A DNA stretch of 64,000 nt from Scylla paramamosain. Its lineage: Eukaryota; Arthropoda; Malacostraca; Decapoda; Portunidae. Under the pieces are notes generated by a model. It saw only the letters and a program-made list of their open reading frames with translations, ran no database searches and was not told where the DNA came from. The stretch covers positions 12,668,806 through 12,732,805 of the forward strand of contig NC_087156.1 of assembly GCF_035594125.1 (NCBI RefSeq), read 5' to 3'. A program made the position numbers and the translations under genes. This document shows positions 39,435-51,690 of the stretch, piece by piece. Position 1 is the stretch's first letter. Each line of letters starts with the position of its first letter.

Positions 39435-40443
39435 TGGGGTCCCTCCTATTGTTCTCCGAAACTGTGCCTCCGTGCTTGCACCTCGCCTAGTCAAACTCTT
39501 TCAGCTCTGTCTGTCAACATCTACCTTTCCTTCTTGCTGGAAGTTTGCCTACATTCAACCTGTTCCTAAAAAGGGTGACCGCTCTAATCCCTCAAACTAC
39601 CGTCCTATTGATTTAATTTCCTGCTTATCTAAAGTTTTTGAATCTATCCTCAACAGGAAGATTCTTAAACATCTATCACTTCACAACCTTCTATCTGATC
39701 GCCAGTATGGGTTCCGTCAAGGCCGCTCTACTGGTGATCTTCTGGCTTTCCTTACTGAGTCTTGGTCATCCTCTTTTAGAGACTTTGGTGAAACTTTTGC
39801 TGTTGCCTTGGACATATCAAAAGCTTTTGATAGAGTCTGGCACAAAGCTTTGATTTCCAAACTACCCTCCTACGGTTTCTATCCTTCTCTCTGTAACTTC
39901 ATCTCAAGTTTCCTTTCTGACCGTTCTATTGCTGCTGTGGTAGACGGTCACTGTTCTTCTCCTAAATCTATTAACAGTGGTGTTCCTCAGGGTTCTGTCC
40001 TGTCACCCACTCTCTTCTTATTATTCATTAATGATCTTCTAAATCAAACTTCTTGTCCAATCCACTCCTATGCTGATGATACCACCCTGCACTTTTCCAC
40101 GTCTTTTCATAGACATCCAACCCTTCAGGAGGTAAACATATCACGCAGGGAAGCCACAGAACGCCTGACTTCTGATCTTTCTAAAATTTCTGATTGGGGC
40201 AGGGCAAACTTGGTATTGTTCAATGCCTCAAAAACTCAATTCCTCCATCTATCAACTCGACACAATCTTCCAGACAACTATCCCCTCTTCTTTAATGACA
40301 CTCAACTGTCCCCCTCTTCTACACTGAACATCCTCGGTCTGTCCTTTACTTATAATCTGAACTGGAAACTTCACATCTCATCTCTAGCTAAAACAGCTTC
40401 TATGAAGTTAGGTGTTCTGAGACGTCTCCGCCAGTTTTTCTGA
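39413..40443 (+). pseudogene. Retrotransposon polyprotein, part 3: reverse transcriptase
   Basis: Carries the fingers and palm in order: [25 protein letters not shown] (39,568 onward), YGFRQGRSTGD, VALDISKAFDRVWH (catalytic Asp at 39,811), NSGVPQGSVLSP (39,979 onward), the catalytic HSYADDTTLH (YADD at 40,069-40,080) and NASKTQFLHLS. All three catalytic aspartates are present. After NYRP it reads IDLIS, where related enzymes usually have a small residue in place of Asp (family knowledge). The frame stops at TGA 40,441-40,443 after LRQFF; a serine codon TCA is expected there, so a single base change made the stop. Confidence 0.92.
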
Positions 40444-40910
40444 ACCCCCCAGCTGCTAACTCTGTACAAGGGCCTTATCCGTCCATGTATGGAGTATGCT
40501 TCACATGTCTGGGGGGTTCCACTCATACTGCTCTTCTAGACAGGGTGGAATCAAAAGCTTTTCGTCTCATCAACTCCTCTCCTCTAACTGACTGTCTTCA
40601 GCCCCTCTCTCACCGCCGCAGTGTTGCATATATAGCTGTCTTCTACCACTATTTTCATGCTAACTGCTCTTCTGATCTTGCTAACTGCATGCCTCCCCTC
40701 CTTCCGCGGCCTCGCTGCACAAGACTTTCTTCTTTCTCTCACCCCTATTCTGTCCACCTCTCTAACGCAAGAGTTAACCAGTATTCTCAATCATTCATCC
40801 CTTTCTCTGGTAAACTCTGGAACTCCTTGCCTGCTTCTGTATTTCCACCTTCCTATGACTTGAATTCCTTCAAGAGGGAGGTTTCAAGACACTTATCCAC
40901 CAATTTTTGA
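40444..40910 (+). pseudogene. Retrotransposon polyprotein, part 4: C-terminal region
   Basis: Reading continues in frame after the premature stop (PQLLTLYKGLIRPCMEYASHVWG) and then shifts at the G run 40,511-40,516. Six G are present where seven would keep WGGSTHTALLDRV in frame. From there GGSTHTALLDRVESKAFRL runs open to the TGA at 40,908-40,910. This is the C-terminal part beyond the thumb, with the ARVNQYSQSFIPFSGKLWN segment. The ATG at 40,485 that opens the last frame is not a biological start. Confidence 0.88.
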
Positions 40911-41021
40911 CCACTGCTTTGGCCCTTTTAAGGGACTGGCATTTCAGTGGGCATTTTTTTTATTAGATTTTTGTTGCCCTTGGCCAGTATCCTTCCTACA
41001 TAAAAAAAAAAAAAAAAAAAA
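40911..41021 (+). other. Retrotransposon 3' untranslated region and poly(A) of 20
   Basis: A 91-bp 3' region after the stop, then 20 A (41,002-41,021). ACTGGC at 40,935-40,940 is complementary to GCCAGT at 40,983-40,988, and AAGGG (40,930-40,934) could pair with CCCTT nearby. A folded 3' end is often what the element's own reverse transcriptase recognises, but this is inference. Confidence 0.75.
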
Positions 41022-41024
41022 GTG
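41020..41024. repeat. Target-site duplication, right copy (AAGTG)
   Basis: AAGTG directly after the poly(A); satellite resumes as ATTTTGTTTTGGATTCCC. Joining the two flanks with one AAGTG gives exactly the complement of 53,721-53,737. Confidence 0.8.
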
Positions 41025-44000
41025 ATTTTGTTTTGGATTCCCATATAGAGTGACTTCCATATTATTTATTGTTCTGGTGCCTAACATGCTGAAAAACACT
41101 CAAAAGACAGGTTTTTGGTAAAGTCGTTTAATTTCCCTATAGAGGTGGCTTTGCATGCAATTTAGGTTTTGGTACATAACTGTCCGAAAAAAAAGCTAAA
41201 ATTAGCTTTTTTTTGATAATGTTCTTTTTTCCACATAATTTCCCTGAATTTTGCCAGAATTTTGGCATCTTGGTACCTATGAAGAAGAATAAGAAAAAAG
41301 GAAATTTTTTTCTCTCTATAAAAAGTGTTATTTATGGATTTTAGTTTTTTGGTGCTTAAGGAATTTAATAATATTCATAATACACGTTTCTCGTAATGTC
41401 CTTTCGTTTCCCAAACATAGGGTTCTTTCCATGTATTTAAGCGTTTTTATAGGTAACATGATCAAAAACACTCAAAATACATGTTTTTGGTAATGTTATT
41501 CTGTTTTTTCATAAAGGGTGTTTTGCATGCGTTTTAGTGTTTTGATATGTTAGGAGCTCAAAAACACTTAAAGGCAAGTTCTTGGAAAAAGTTGGTTTTA
41601 TTCCCATGTCATGTGACTGCCCTGCTTTTTAGTGCTTTATTGCCTAACACGCTCAAAAACACTAAAGTCGTTTAATTTCCTCATGTAGGTGGCTTTGCAT
41701 GCACTTTAGGGTTTGGTACATAACAGTCCGAAAAAAAAGCTAAAATTATCTTTTTTCATAATATTATTTTTTCACATAATTTCCCTGAAATATGCCAGAA
41801 TTTTGGCATCTCGGTACCTATGAAGATAAATAAAAAAAAATAAAAATCCGTTTTAATTTATTTATTTATTTTCTCTATAAAGAGTGTTATTTGTGGGTTT
41901 TAACTCTTTTCGTACTCATGGAACTTAAAAACACTCATAATACACGTTTCTCGTAATGCCCTTTCGTTTCCCAAACATAGGGTTCTTTTCATGTATTTAA
42001 GCGTTTTTATACGTAAGAGATCAAAAACACTGAAAATTCATGTTTTTCGTAATGTTATTTTGTTTCTCAATAAAGGGTGTTTTGCATGCATTTTAGCGTT
42101 TTAGTATGTAAGGAGCTGAAAAACACTTAAAGACAAGTTCTCCGTAAATGTTGGTTGTTGCCCTGCTTTTTTGTGCTTTATTGCCTAACACGCTCAAAAA
42201 CACTCAATAGACACTTTTTTTCTGGTAATGTCATTTATTTTCAACATAAAGCTAGTTTCGGATGTAATTTCGGGTTTTGGTAAATAAGAATGTGAAAAAC
42301 ACTCAAAATACACGCATTTGGTAAGGTTATTCTGTTTCTCAATTAAGAGTGTTATTCATGAATTTCAGCATTTTGGTATCTAAGAAAAATCTCCATATAC
42401 ACGAGTTTTTTGCATTTTTTGCCTTATGGTTCTTGAAAACTATTAAAACATTCATTATACAATTTTCTTGTAATATCCTTTTGTTTCCCAATATAGACTG
42501 CTTTGCATTCATTTTTGCGTATTTTGTAGGTAACAAGCTCAAAAACTCTCAACTTTTTTGTAATGTTATTCTGTTTCTTCATATTGGTTGGTTTGCATCC
42601 GAAAAAGACTAAATATTGGTTGGTTTGCATCTGAAAAGACACGTTTTCATTTATATTGTTGAAATTGCCGAAAACACCCAAAGACACATTTCTTGTAAAG
42701 TCGTGTAATTTCCCCGTATAGGTGGCTTTGCATGCACTTCCGGATTTCGTACATAACTCCGGAAAAAGCTAAATTTATTTTTTTTATATTTTTTTCACAT
42801 AATTTCCCTGAATTTTCTCAGAATTTTGGAATCTCCGTATCTATGAAGATGATTAACAAAAAAAAAATCTATTTTTTTTAATTATTTTATTTCTATATAA
42901 AGAGTGTTATTTGTGGGTTTTAGATTTTTGGTACTTAAGGAACTTACAAATACTCATAATACACGATTTTCGTAATGTCCTTTCGTTTCACAAACATAGG
43001 GTTCTTTGCATGTATTTAAGTGATTTTATCGGTAATATGATCAAAAACACTCAAAATACATGTTTTTGGTAATGTTATTCTATTTCTCCATAAAGGTTGT
43101 TTTGCATGCGTTTAGCGTTTTGGTATGTAAGAAGTTAAAAAACACTTAAAGGCAAGTTCTTCGTAAAATTTGGTTTTATTCTAGTGTAATGTGATTGTTC
43201 TGCTTTTTAGTGTTTTGTTGCATATAACGCTCAAAAACACTCAAAAGACACTTTTCTGGTAATGTCATTTTTTCCCACATAAAGCTAGTTTTGCATGTAA
43301 TTTGGGATTTTCGTAACTAAGAATGTGAAAAACACTCAAAATACACACATTTGGTAAGGTACTTCTGTTTTTCAATTAAAAGTGTTATTCCTGAGTTTCA
43401 GCATTTTGGTATCTAAGAAATCTAAGTTTTTGGTAATGTTATTCTCTTTCTCCATAAAGTGTGTTTTGAATGAGTTTTACCGTTTTGGTATATAAGGAGC
43501 TCAAAACACTTAAAGGCAAGTTCTTGGTAAAAATTGATTTTATTTCCATGTAAAGTGATTCCCCTGCTTTTTAGTGCATTATTGCCTATCACGGTCAAAA
43601 ACACTCAAAAGACACCTTTCTGGTAATGTCATTTTTTTCCCACATAAAGCTGGTTTCACATGCAATTTCGGATTTTGGTAACTAAGAATGTGAAAAGCAC
43701 TCAAAATACACGCATTTAGTAAAGTTGTTCTGTTTCTCAATTAAAAGTGTTATTCATGAGTTTCAGCATTTTGGTATCTAGGAAATTTCTCCATATACAC
43801 GAGTTTTTGCGTTTTTTGGCTTTTGGTTCTTTTGAACTATAAAATATTCATTATACACTTTTCTCGCAATGTCCCTTTGTTTCCCAATATAGAGTGCTTT
43901 GTATCAATTTTCGTGTTTTTTTGTAGGTAACAAGCTCAAAAACACTCAAAATATACCTTTTTAGTAATGTTTTTCTACTTCTTGATATTGGTTGGATTAC

Positions 44001-47000
44001 ATCTGTTTTAGCGTTTTTCTACGTAAAACACTGAGACGACACGTTTTCAGTAATTTTGTTTTGGTTTGCCATATAGAGTGAGTTCTTCATTATTTATCGT
44101 TTTGGTGCCTAACATGCTGAAAAACACTCAAAACACAGATTTCTGGTAAGGTCGCTTTATTTCCTCATATAGGAGGCTTTGCATGCACTTTAGTGTTTGG
44201 TACATAACAGTCCGAAAAAAAAAGCTAATATCAACCTTTTGATATAAATTTCTTATCATATAATTGCTCTAATTTTTCCCAGAATTTTGGCATCTCGAAA
44301 CCTATGAAGGTGAATAACAAAAAAAAAAAAAAAAAATCCTTTTTTTTTATTTATTTTTTTTTATTTTTTACTTATTTCTAAATAACGAGTGTTATTTGTG
44401 GGTTTTAGCTTTTTGGTAGTTAAGGAACTTAAAAACACTCATAATACACGTTTCTCGTAATGTCCTTACGATTCACAAACATGAGGTTCTTTGCATGTAT
44501 TTAAGCGTTTTTATAGATAACATTATCAAAAACACTCAAAATACATGTTTTTGGTAATGTTATTCTGTTACTCCATAAAGTTTGTTTTCCATGCGTTTTA
44601 GCGGTTTGGTATGTATGGAGCTCAAAAACACATATTGGCAAATTCTTGGTAAAAGTTGGATTTATTCCCATGTAATGTGATTGCCCTGCTTTTTAGTAGT
44701 TTATTGCCTAACACGCTCAAAAATAATTAAAAGACACTTCTGATAATGTCAATTTTTTCCCTCATAAAGCTAGTTTCTTATGCTATTTTGGGTATTGCTA
44801 GCTAGGAATACGAAAAACATTCAAAATACAGGCATTTCCTAAGGTTGTTCTGTTTCTCAATTAAGATTGTTATTCATGAGTTTCAGCATTTTGGTATCTA
44901 AGAAACTTCTTTATATACACGAGTTTTTTGTGTTTTTCTACGTAAAACTATGAGAAGATACATTTTTAGTAATTTCGTTTTGGATTCCCATATAGAGTGA
45001 GTTCCTTATTATTTATCGTTTTGGTGCCTAACATGCTGAAAAACACTCAAAAGACAGATTTCTGGTAAGGTCGTTTAATTTCCTCATATTTGTGCTCTCT
45101 GTACCTATTAAGAAGAATGACAAAAAAAAAAATCATATTTATTTATTTACTTTTTTTTCCCCCTATAAAGAGGTTTTAGCTTTTTGGTACTTATGGAACT
45201 TAAAAACACTCATAAAACACGTTTCTCGTAATGTCGTTTCGTTTCCCTGACATAGGGTTTTTTGCATGTATTTAAGTGTTTTTATAGGTAACATGATCAA
45301 AAACACTCAAAATACATGTTTTTGGTAATGTTAATCTGTTTCTCCATAAAGGGTGTTTTGCATGCGTTTTAGCGTTTTGATAAAATAAGGAGCTCAAAAA
45401 CACTTAAAGGCAAGTTCTTGGTAAAAAATGGTTTTATTCCCATGTAATGTGATTGCCCTAATTTTCTAGTGCTTTATTGCCTAACACGCTCAAAAACACT
45501 CAAAAGACACTTTTCTGGTAATTTCATTTTTTTGCCACATAATGCTAGTTTTGCATGCAATTTGGGGTTTTGGTAACTAAAAATGTTAAAAACAGTCAAA
45601 ATACACGCATATCGTAAGGTTGTTCTGTATTCTTAATTAAGAGTGTTATTCCTGATTTTCAGCATTTTGGTATCTAAGAAATTTATTCATATACACGAGT
45701 TTTTGCTTTTTTTGCCTTTTGGTTCTTGTGAAACTATAAAACACTCGTTATACAAGTTTCTCGTAATGTCCTTTTGCATCTCAATATAGAGTGCTTTCTA
45801 TCCATTTTCGCGTTTGTTGTAGATAAGAAGCTCAAAAACACTGAAAATATACCTTTTTTGGTAATGTTATTCTACTTCTTCATATTCGTTGGTTTGCATC
45901 CGTTTTAGTGTTTTTCTACGTAAAACATTGAAAAGACAATTTTTCAGTAATTTTTTTGATGGATTCACATATTGAATGACTTCCATATTATATATATTAT
46001 TTTGGCGCCTAACATGCTGAAAAACACTCAAAAGACAGGTTTCTGATAAAGTCGTTTAATTTCCCCATATAGATGGCTTTGCATGCACTTTACGGTTTTG
46101 TACATAATAGTCCGAAAAAAAAACTAAAATTAAATTTTTTTCATAATTTTCTTTTTTACATAATTTTCCTGAATTTTGCCAGAATTTTGGCATCTTGGTA
46201 CCTATGAAGATGAATAACCAAAGAAAATTAAAAATTCCTATCTTTTTATTTATTTGTTTTTTTTTCTATAAACAGTGTTATTTATGGGTTTTAGCTAAAT
46301 AGTACTTAAAGAACTTAAAAACACTCGTAATACATGTTTCTCGAAATGTCCTTTAATTTCCCAAACATAAGTTTCTTTGCATGTATTTAAGCGTTTTTAT
46401 AGGTAACAAGATAAAAAAACACTCAAAATACATTGGTAATGTTATTCTGTTTCTAAATAAAGTGTGTTTTGCATTCGTTTTAGCGTTTTGGTATATAAGG
46501 AGGTCAAAAACACTTAAAGGCAAGTTCTTAGTAAAAGTTAGTTTTATTCCCATATAATGTGATTGCCCTGCTTTTTAGTGCTTTATTGCCTATCATGCTA
46601 AAAAAAAAAAAAAACACTTAAAAGATACTTTTCTGGTAATGTCATTTTTTTTCCACATAAAGCTACTTTCACATAAAATTTGGGGATTTGGTAACTAAAA
46701 ATGTGAAAAACACTTAAAATACACGCATTTGGTAAGGTTGTTCTGTTTCTCAATTCAGGAGTTTCAGCATTTTGGTATCTAAGAAACTTCTCCATATATA
46801 TGAGTTTTTGCGTTTTTTGCCTTGTGATTCTTGAGAATCTATAAAACACTCATTATACACGTTTCTCGTAATGCCCTTTTCTTAACCAATAGAGAGAGCT
46901 TTCCATCCATTTTCGCGTTTTTTATTTGTAAGTAAAAAGCTAAAAAAAACACTCAAATTATACCTTTTTTTTAAACTTATTCTATTTCATTATATTGGTT

Positions 47001-48650
47001 GGTTTGCATCCGTTTTAGCGTTTTTCTACGTAAAACACGAAAAAGACACGTTTAAAGTAATTATGTTTTGGATTCCAACATAGAATGACTTCAATATTAT
47101 TTATTGTTTTGGTGACTAACATGCTCAAAAACACTAGAAACACAGGTTTCTCGTAAAGTCGTTTAATTTCTCCATATAATTGGCTTTGCATGCACTTCAT
47201 GGTTTGGTACATTAGAGTCCGAAAAAAAAGCTAAAATTAACATTTTTGATGATGTTCTTTTTACACATAATTTCCCTGAATTTTGCCAGAATTTTGGCAT
47301 CTCAGTACCTATCAAGAGGAATAACAAAAAAAAAAAAAAAAAAAAATCCTATTTATTAATTATTTCTTTTTTTTTTTTTTTTTCTCTATGAAGAGGTTTT
47401 AGCTTTTTGGTACTTATGGAACTTAAAAACACGCATAATACATGTTTCTCGTAATATCCTTTCGTTTCCCAGACATAAGGTTCTTTGTATGCATTTGAGC
47501 GTTTTTAGAGGTAACATGATCAAAAACACTCAAAATACATGTTTTTGGTAATGTTAATCTGTTTCTCCATAAAAGGTGTTTTGCATGTGTTTTAGCGTTT
47601 TGGAGTTAAAAAAACACTTAAAGGCAAGTTCTTGGTAAAAGATGGTTTTATTCCCATGTAATGTGATTGCCCTCCTTTTTAATGCATTATCGCCTAACTC
47701 TCTCAAAAACCCTCAAAAGACACTTTTCTGGTAATATCATTTTTTTTCCCACATCAAGCTTGTTTCGCTTGCAATTTGGGCTTCTTGTAACTAAGAATGT
47801 AAAAAACACTCAAAATACACGGATTTAGTAATGTTATTCTGTTTCTTAATTAAGAGTGTTATTCAGGAGTTTCAGCATTTTGGTATCTAAGAAACTTCTC
47901 CATATACACTAGTTTTTGCGTTATTTGCATTGTGGTTCTTGTGAAACTATAAAATACTCATTATACATGTTTCTCGTAATGTCTTTTTGTTTCCCAATAT
48001 AGAGTGCTTTGCATCTCTTTTCGCGTTTTTTTTTTTTTTTTGTTAGTTACAAGCTCAAAAATACTTAAAATATACCTTTTTGGTAATGTTATTCTATTTC
48101 TTCATATTGGTCTGTTTGCATCCGTTTTAGCGTTTTTTACGTAAAACACTGAAAAAAACACTTTTTCAGTAATTTTGTTTTGGATTCCCATATAGAGTGA
48201 CTTCCATATTATTTATCGTTTTGGTGCCTAACATGCTGAAAAACACTGAAAAGACAGTTTTCTTGTAAAGTCGTTTAATTTCCTCATATAGAAGGCTTTC
48301 CATGCACTTTAGGGTTTGGTACATAACAGTCCAATAAAAAAGATAAAAAATGCTAAAATTAACTTTTGCCGTAATGTTCTTTTATCCACATAATTTCCCT
48401 GAATTTTAACAGAATTTTGGCATATCAGTACCTATGAAGATGAATAATAAGAAAAAAAAATATTATTTTCTTTTATTTCATTTATTTATTTTTTATTTTT
48501 ATTTTTTTTTGTTTCTTCAAAAAGAGTGTTATTTGTAGGTTTTAGCTTTTTGGCATTTAAGTAACTTAAAAACACTTATAAGTCACGTTTCTCGTAATGT
48601 CCTTTTGTTTCCCAAACATAGGATTCTTTGCATGTATTTAAACGTTTTTA
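41022..48650 (-). repeat. Satellite array B, block after the retrotransposon
   Basis: Minus-orientation units with M5 landmarks at about 41,272, 41,814, 42,838, 44,303, 45,101, 46,197, 47,307 and 48,427. Two are shortened by clear joins: about 41,661 (ACACTAAAGTCGTTTAATT, jumping several monomers) and about 45,090 (CCTCATATTTGTGCTCTCTG). The stretch 45.2-48.3 kb repeats 33.9-36.7 kb with the same private variants (ACAGTCAAAATACACGCATA at 34,267 and 45,592; AACTCTCTCAAAAACCCTC at 36,122 and 47,695), so a block of about 11.4 kb is repeated in tandem. No gene. Confidence 0.92.
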
Positions 48651-48685
48651 TTAATGTAACGCTGTAAATGTAGTAATGTAATGTG
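48651..48685. other. Orientation switch from minus to plus satellite
   Basis: Minus-strand module ending AAACGTTTTTATTAATGTAA is followed by GCTGTAAATGTAGTAATG, which fits neither orientation well, and then by + monomer GAATAACACTCTTAATTGAG. Unlike the centre at 21.88 kb, the two sides are different modules, so this is a breakpoint and not a fold-back. Confidence 0.78.
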
Positions 48686-51102
48686 AATAACACTCTTAAT
48701 TGAGAAACAGAACAGCCTTACCAAATGGGTGTATTTTGAATCTTTTTAACATTCTTACTTACCAAAACCCCAAATTGCATGCGAAACTAGCTTTATGTGT
48801 GAAAAAAAATATTACCAGAGAAGTGTCTTGAGTTTTTTTTAGCGTGTTAGGCTAAAAAGCAGGGCAATCACATTACATGGGAATAAAACCAACTTTTGCC
48901 AATAACTTGTCTTTAAGTGTTTTTAAGCTCCTTACATACGAAAACGCTAAAACGCATACAAAACAAGTATTTTAAGTCTTTTGTAAGATTGTTACGTAAA
49001 AAAACGCCTATATGAATCGGAAATATCCTATATGGGAAAAATTAAAAGACATTACGAGAAACGTGTATTATGAGTGTTTTTTATTTTCTTAGTATCAAAA
49101 GGGTAAAACGCATGAAAAACACTCTATATGAAGAAACAGAACAATACTGCCCCCCCCAAAAAAAAAAAAACGTGCATTTTGAGTGTTATGACATTGTTAG
49201 TTACCAAAAAGCCAAAATTCATGCAAAGACCCATATATAGATATATGAAACGACTTTAAAAACGTATGAAAATACCATATATAGAGAAACAGAATACAGT
49301 AACCAAAAACGTGTTTTTTTTTATTATTATTTTTTTTTTTTTAGCTTATTATGTACAAAATCGCCTGTCATCAAACAAATCACCCTGCATATGGAAATAA
49401 AAAGGACATTACGAGAAACGTTTGTTGTGTGTTTTTTTTTTTATTACTTTCTTTAGAACCAAATCAGTACTTCAATAGTGCTCTGAAGAAAAAGAAGAAA
49501 CTTACCAAAAACGGGTATTTTTTTAACATTGATAATTACCAAAACGCGTCTTTAGAGTGTTTTTTTTTTAGATTCTTACGAACTAAAATGTCAAAATACA
49601 TGCAAACACCCTGTTAGGTACCAAAGCACCAAAAACAGCCTATATGAGGAAACGAAAGGACATGACAAAAAACGTGTATTATGAATTTTTTCTTTATTTT
49701 TTTTTAGCTTCTCAGGTACCAAAACGCAAAAATGGAGAAAGAAAAAACATTACCAAAATCACGTAATTTGAATGTTTTTCACATTGTCAGGTAGCAAAAC
49801 ACCATAATGCTTGCTCGCTATACGAGAAAATTAAACAACAATATAAAAAATGTGTTTTTATGTGTTTGTCAGCGTGTTAGGCACGAAAACGCTAAATAGC
49901 ATGGAAAGGACCTTATATAGAAATGCAAAATAATAAGCATGTCTTTTAAGTGTTTTAAACTTTTTACGTTCCAAAACGCTAAAACACGTGCAACAAAGAC
50001 GAATAATCTTACCAAACAGAAAAAAAAACCTTACTAAAAATGTGTATTTTGAGTCTTTTTGAGTCTGTTACGTACATCATCTTAAAAATACATGTAAAGC
50101 ACCCTGTATGAGGAAACGATAGGACATTACGAGGAACGTGCATTATCAGTGTTTTGAGTCTCTTAGGTACCAAACACTAAACCGCTTGAATGAAAATTAA
50201 ATATATTTTATATCTCTTAATAGAGAAACAGAACATCACCAAAAACGTGCTTTTGAGTATTTTTGTTTTTCCTTTTTATGTACCAAAACGTCAAAATACA
50301 TACAAAGCATCCTATATGGGGAAATGGAAAGACGTTTGGGGAAACAAGTTTTATTTGTGTTTTTGAGCTTCCTAAGTAAGCTTCCTAAGTACCAAAACGC
50401 TAAAAAGGATGAATAGCACCCTATATAGAGAAAAAGAACAACATTACCTAAAATATTTATTTTGAGCGTTTTTCACATTATGTAGCAAAACTCATAATGC
50501 ATGCAGATCCCTATATGAAGAAGCAAAACGATATTACAGGAAACGTGTCTTTTGAGTGTTTACTTGAGTGTTAGGAATCAAAATGCTAAAAAGCATTGAA
50601 AGCACCCTATTTGGCAATATACTTTACGGAGAAACAAATTAACATTACCAAAAACTTGTATTTTGATTGTTTTTGTGCTTGTTAAGTATAAAAGTGCCAA
50701 ATTACACGCAAACCATCCTACATGGAGAAAAGAAAGGACATTACGAGAAAAGTGTATTATGAGAGATTTTGAGCTTTTTAGGTACCCAGACTCAAAATCA
50801 CATGAACTTTATATGGAAAAATAACTCTACCGAAAACTTTTACTTAAACTTTTTTTTTATATTGTTAAGTACCAAAAGACAAAATTCATTGGAAGCCCCC
50901 TTTATCGGGAAACGAAACGACATTATCATCAACGTGTCTTTTGAGTGTTTTTTCAACGTGTTAGACACCAAAACGCTGAAAAGCATGGAAAGCGTTCCAT
51001 AAAGGAATACAAAATAACATTACTAAAAACCTGTTTTAATGGTTCTTATGTACAGAAACGCTAAAACTTAAGCAAAACACTCTTTATAGAGAAGCGAAAT
51101 AA
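48686..51102 (+). repeat. Monomeric satellite zone without the 1.1-kb unit
   Basis: Roughly 25 monomers of about 97 bp. They share the core (CATTACGAGAAACGTG...GAGTGTTTTTGAGC...CCAAAACGCTAAAA...GCATG) but no M5 landmark or 1.1-kb period, apart from the first few that still look like modules M11, M1 and M2. Monomers differ strongly from each other, as in 49,660-51,000. A C run lies at 49,151-49,157, and T-rich expansions at 49,313-49,341 and 49,690-49,703. In other satellites such zones are older material at array edges, which I take as analogy. No gene. Confidence 0.85.
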
Positions 51103-51148
51103 ATATTTCGTTGATAAATTACATTCAGGACAGTTAGGGAATATCCCT

Positions 51149-51690
51149 TACAGAAGAACAAGATCGCAGAAGAATGATCCTAAATGGATGACTGAGGTTA
51201 AAACATTACATAGGGCGAAAGAGAAGTATATATGAGATTAAAAAAAGGGGAAGTGGTTTTAAGGCCATAATATAATGAATTAGAAAAGTCAGGAGTTTAA
51301 CAAGCAAAGCTAAAAATAGTTATGAATTAAAGGTAGCCAGCCAAGCGAAGATGGACCGCAAGGGATTTTATCAGGCATATAAGACGAAGAATAGAGAAAC
51401 AATAGTTCCTTAAAGACAGCAGAATGGGACCTGCTTAGTTGTTGGGAGGAGATTAATAAAATTGTGAACGAGTATTTTTTAACTGGCTTTGCCCAGGAAA
51501 ACATGCAGGATTTGCCGAATAGTGAAAAGATATTTAGAGTAGAAGAAAATGAGAAGCTGACAGATATTACCATAACTAAAGAGATAGTGGAACAGGAGAT
51601 AGATAAGCTGAAAAGTTCAAATCATCAGGACCAGATGAAATATATTCCAGAGTATTTAATAATTGGAAAAAGGTTATAAGTAATCTGGAT
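51149..51690 (+). pseudogene. CR1-like polyprotein remnant, linker and first part of reverse transcriptase
   Basis: Similarity is spread over broken frames: DPKWMTEVKTLHRAKEKY followed by a stop at about 51,232, then DRKGFYQAYKTKNRET near 51,351. An open piece at 51,464-51,679 contains EYFLTGFAQENMQ and KEIVEQEIDKLKSS. The fingers motif that should follow reads SSGPDEIYSRVF only after a shift near 51,628, where one base appears lost. Beyond about 51,690 the expected segment with the first catalytic aspartate (AFDKV-type motif) is absent. Confidence 0.8.

Larger units (their letters stand above)
37691..41021 (+). mobile_element. Near full-length non-LTR retrotransposon, Jockey-superfamily type
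   Basis: A 3.3-kb element with base composition clearly richer in GC than the satellite. Order: 5' untranslated region with a 21-bp tandem repeat (37,691-37,957), one long coding region for apurinic-type endonuclease plus reverse transcriptase (37,958-40,910, nominally about 986 residues once frame breaks are allowed for), short 3' untranslated region, and poly(A) of 20. It is bounded by a 5-bp target duplication and sits in the direction opposite to the surrounding satellite. No separate gag-like first reading frame is visible. The protein strongly recalls elements abundant in portunid crabs (from memory). Three frameshifts and one stop make it inactive. The clade within the Jockey/CR1 group is not settled from sequence alone. 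Confidence 0.95.

Noticed and set aside
48651..48685. Second fold-back palindrome centre
   Set aside because: The two sides are different modules (M3 against M10/M11) and do not mirror each other, so it is a breakpoint and not a palindrome centre.
49313..49345. T-rich tract as a terminator or retrotransposon tail
   Set aside because: It lies inside a monomer that continues on both sides, so it is a local expansion of the monomer's own T run.
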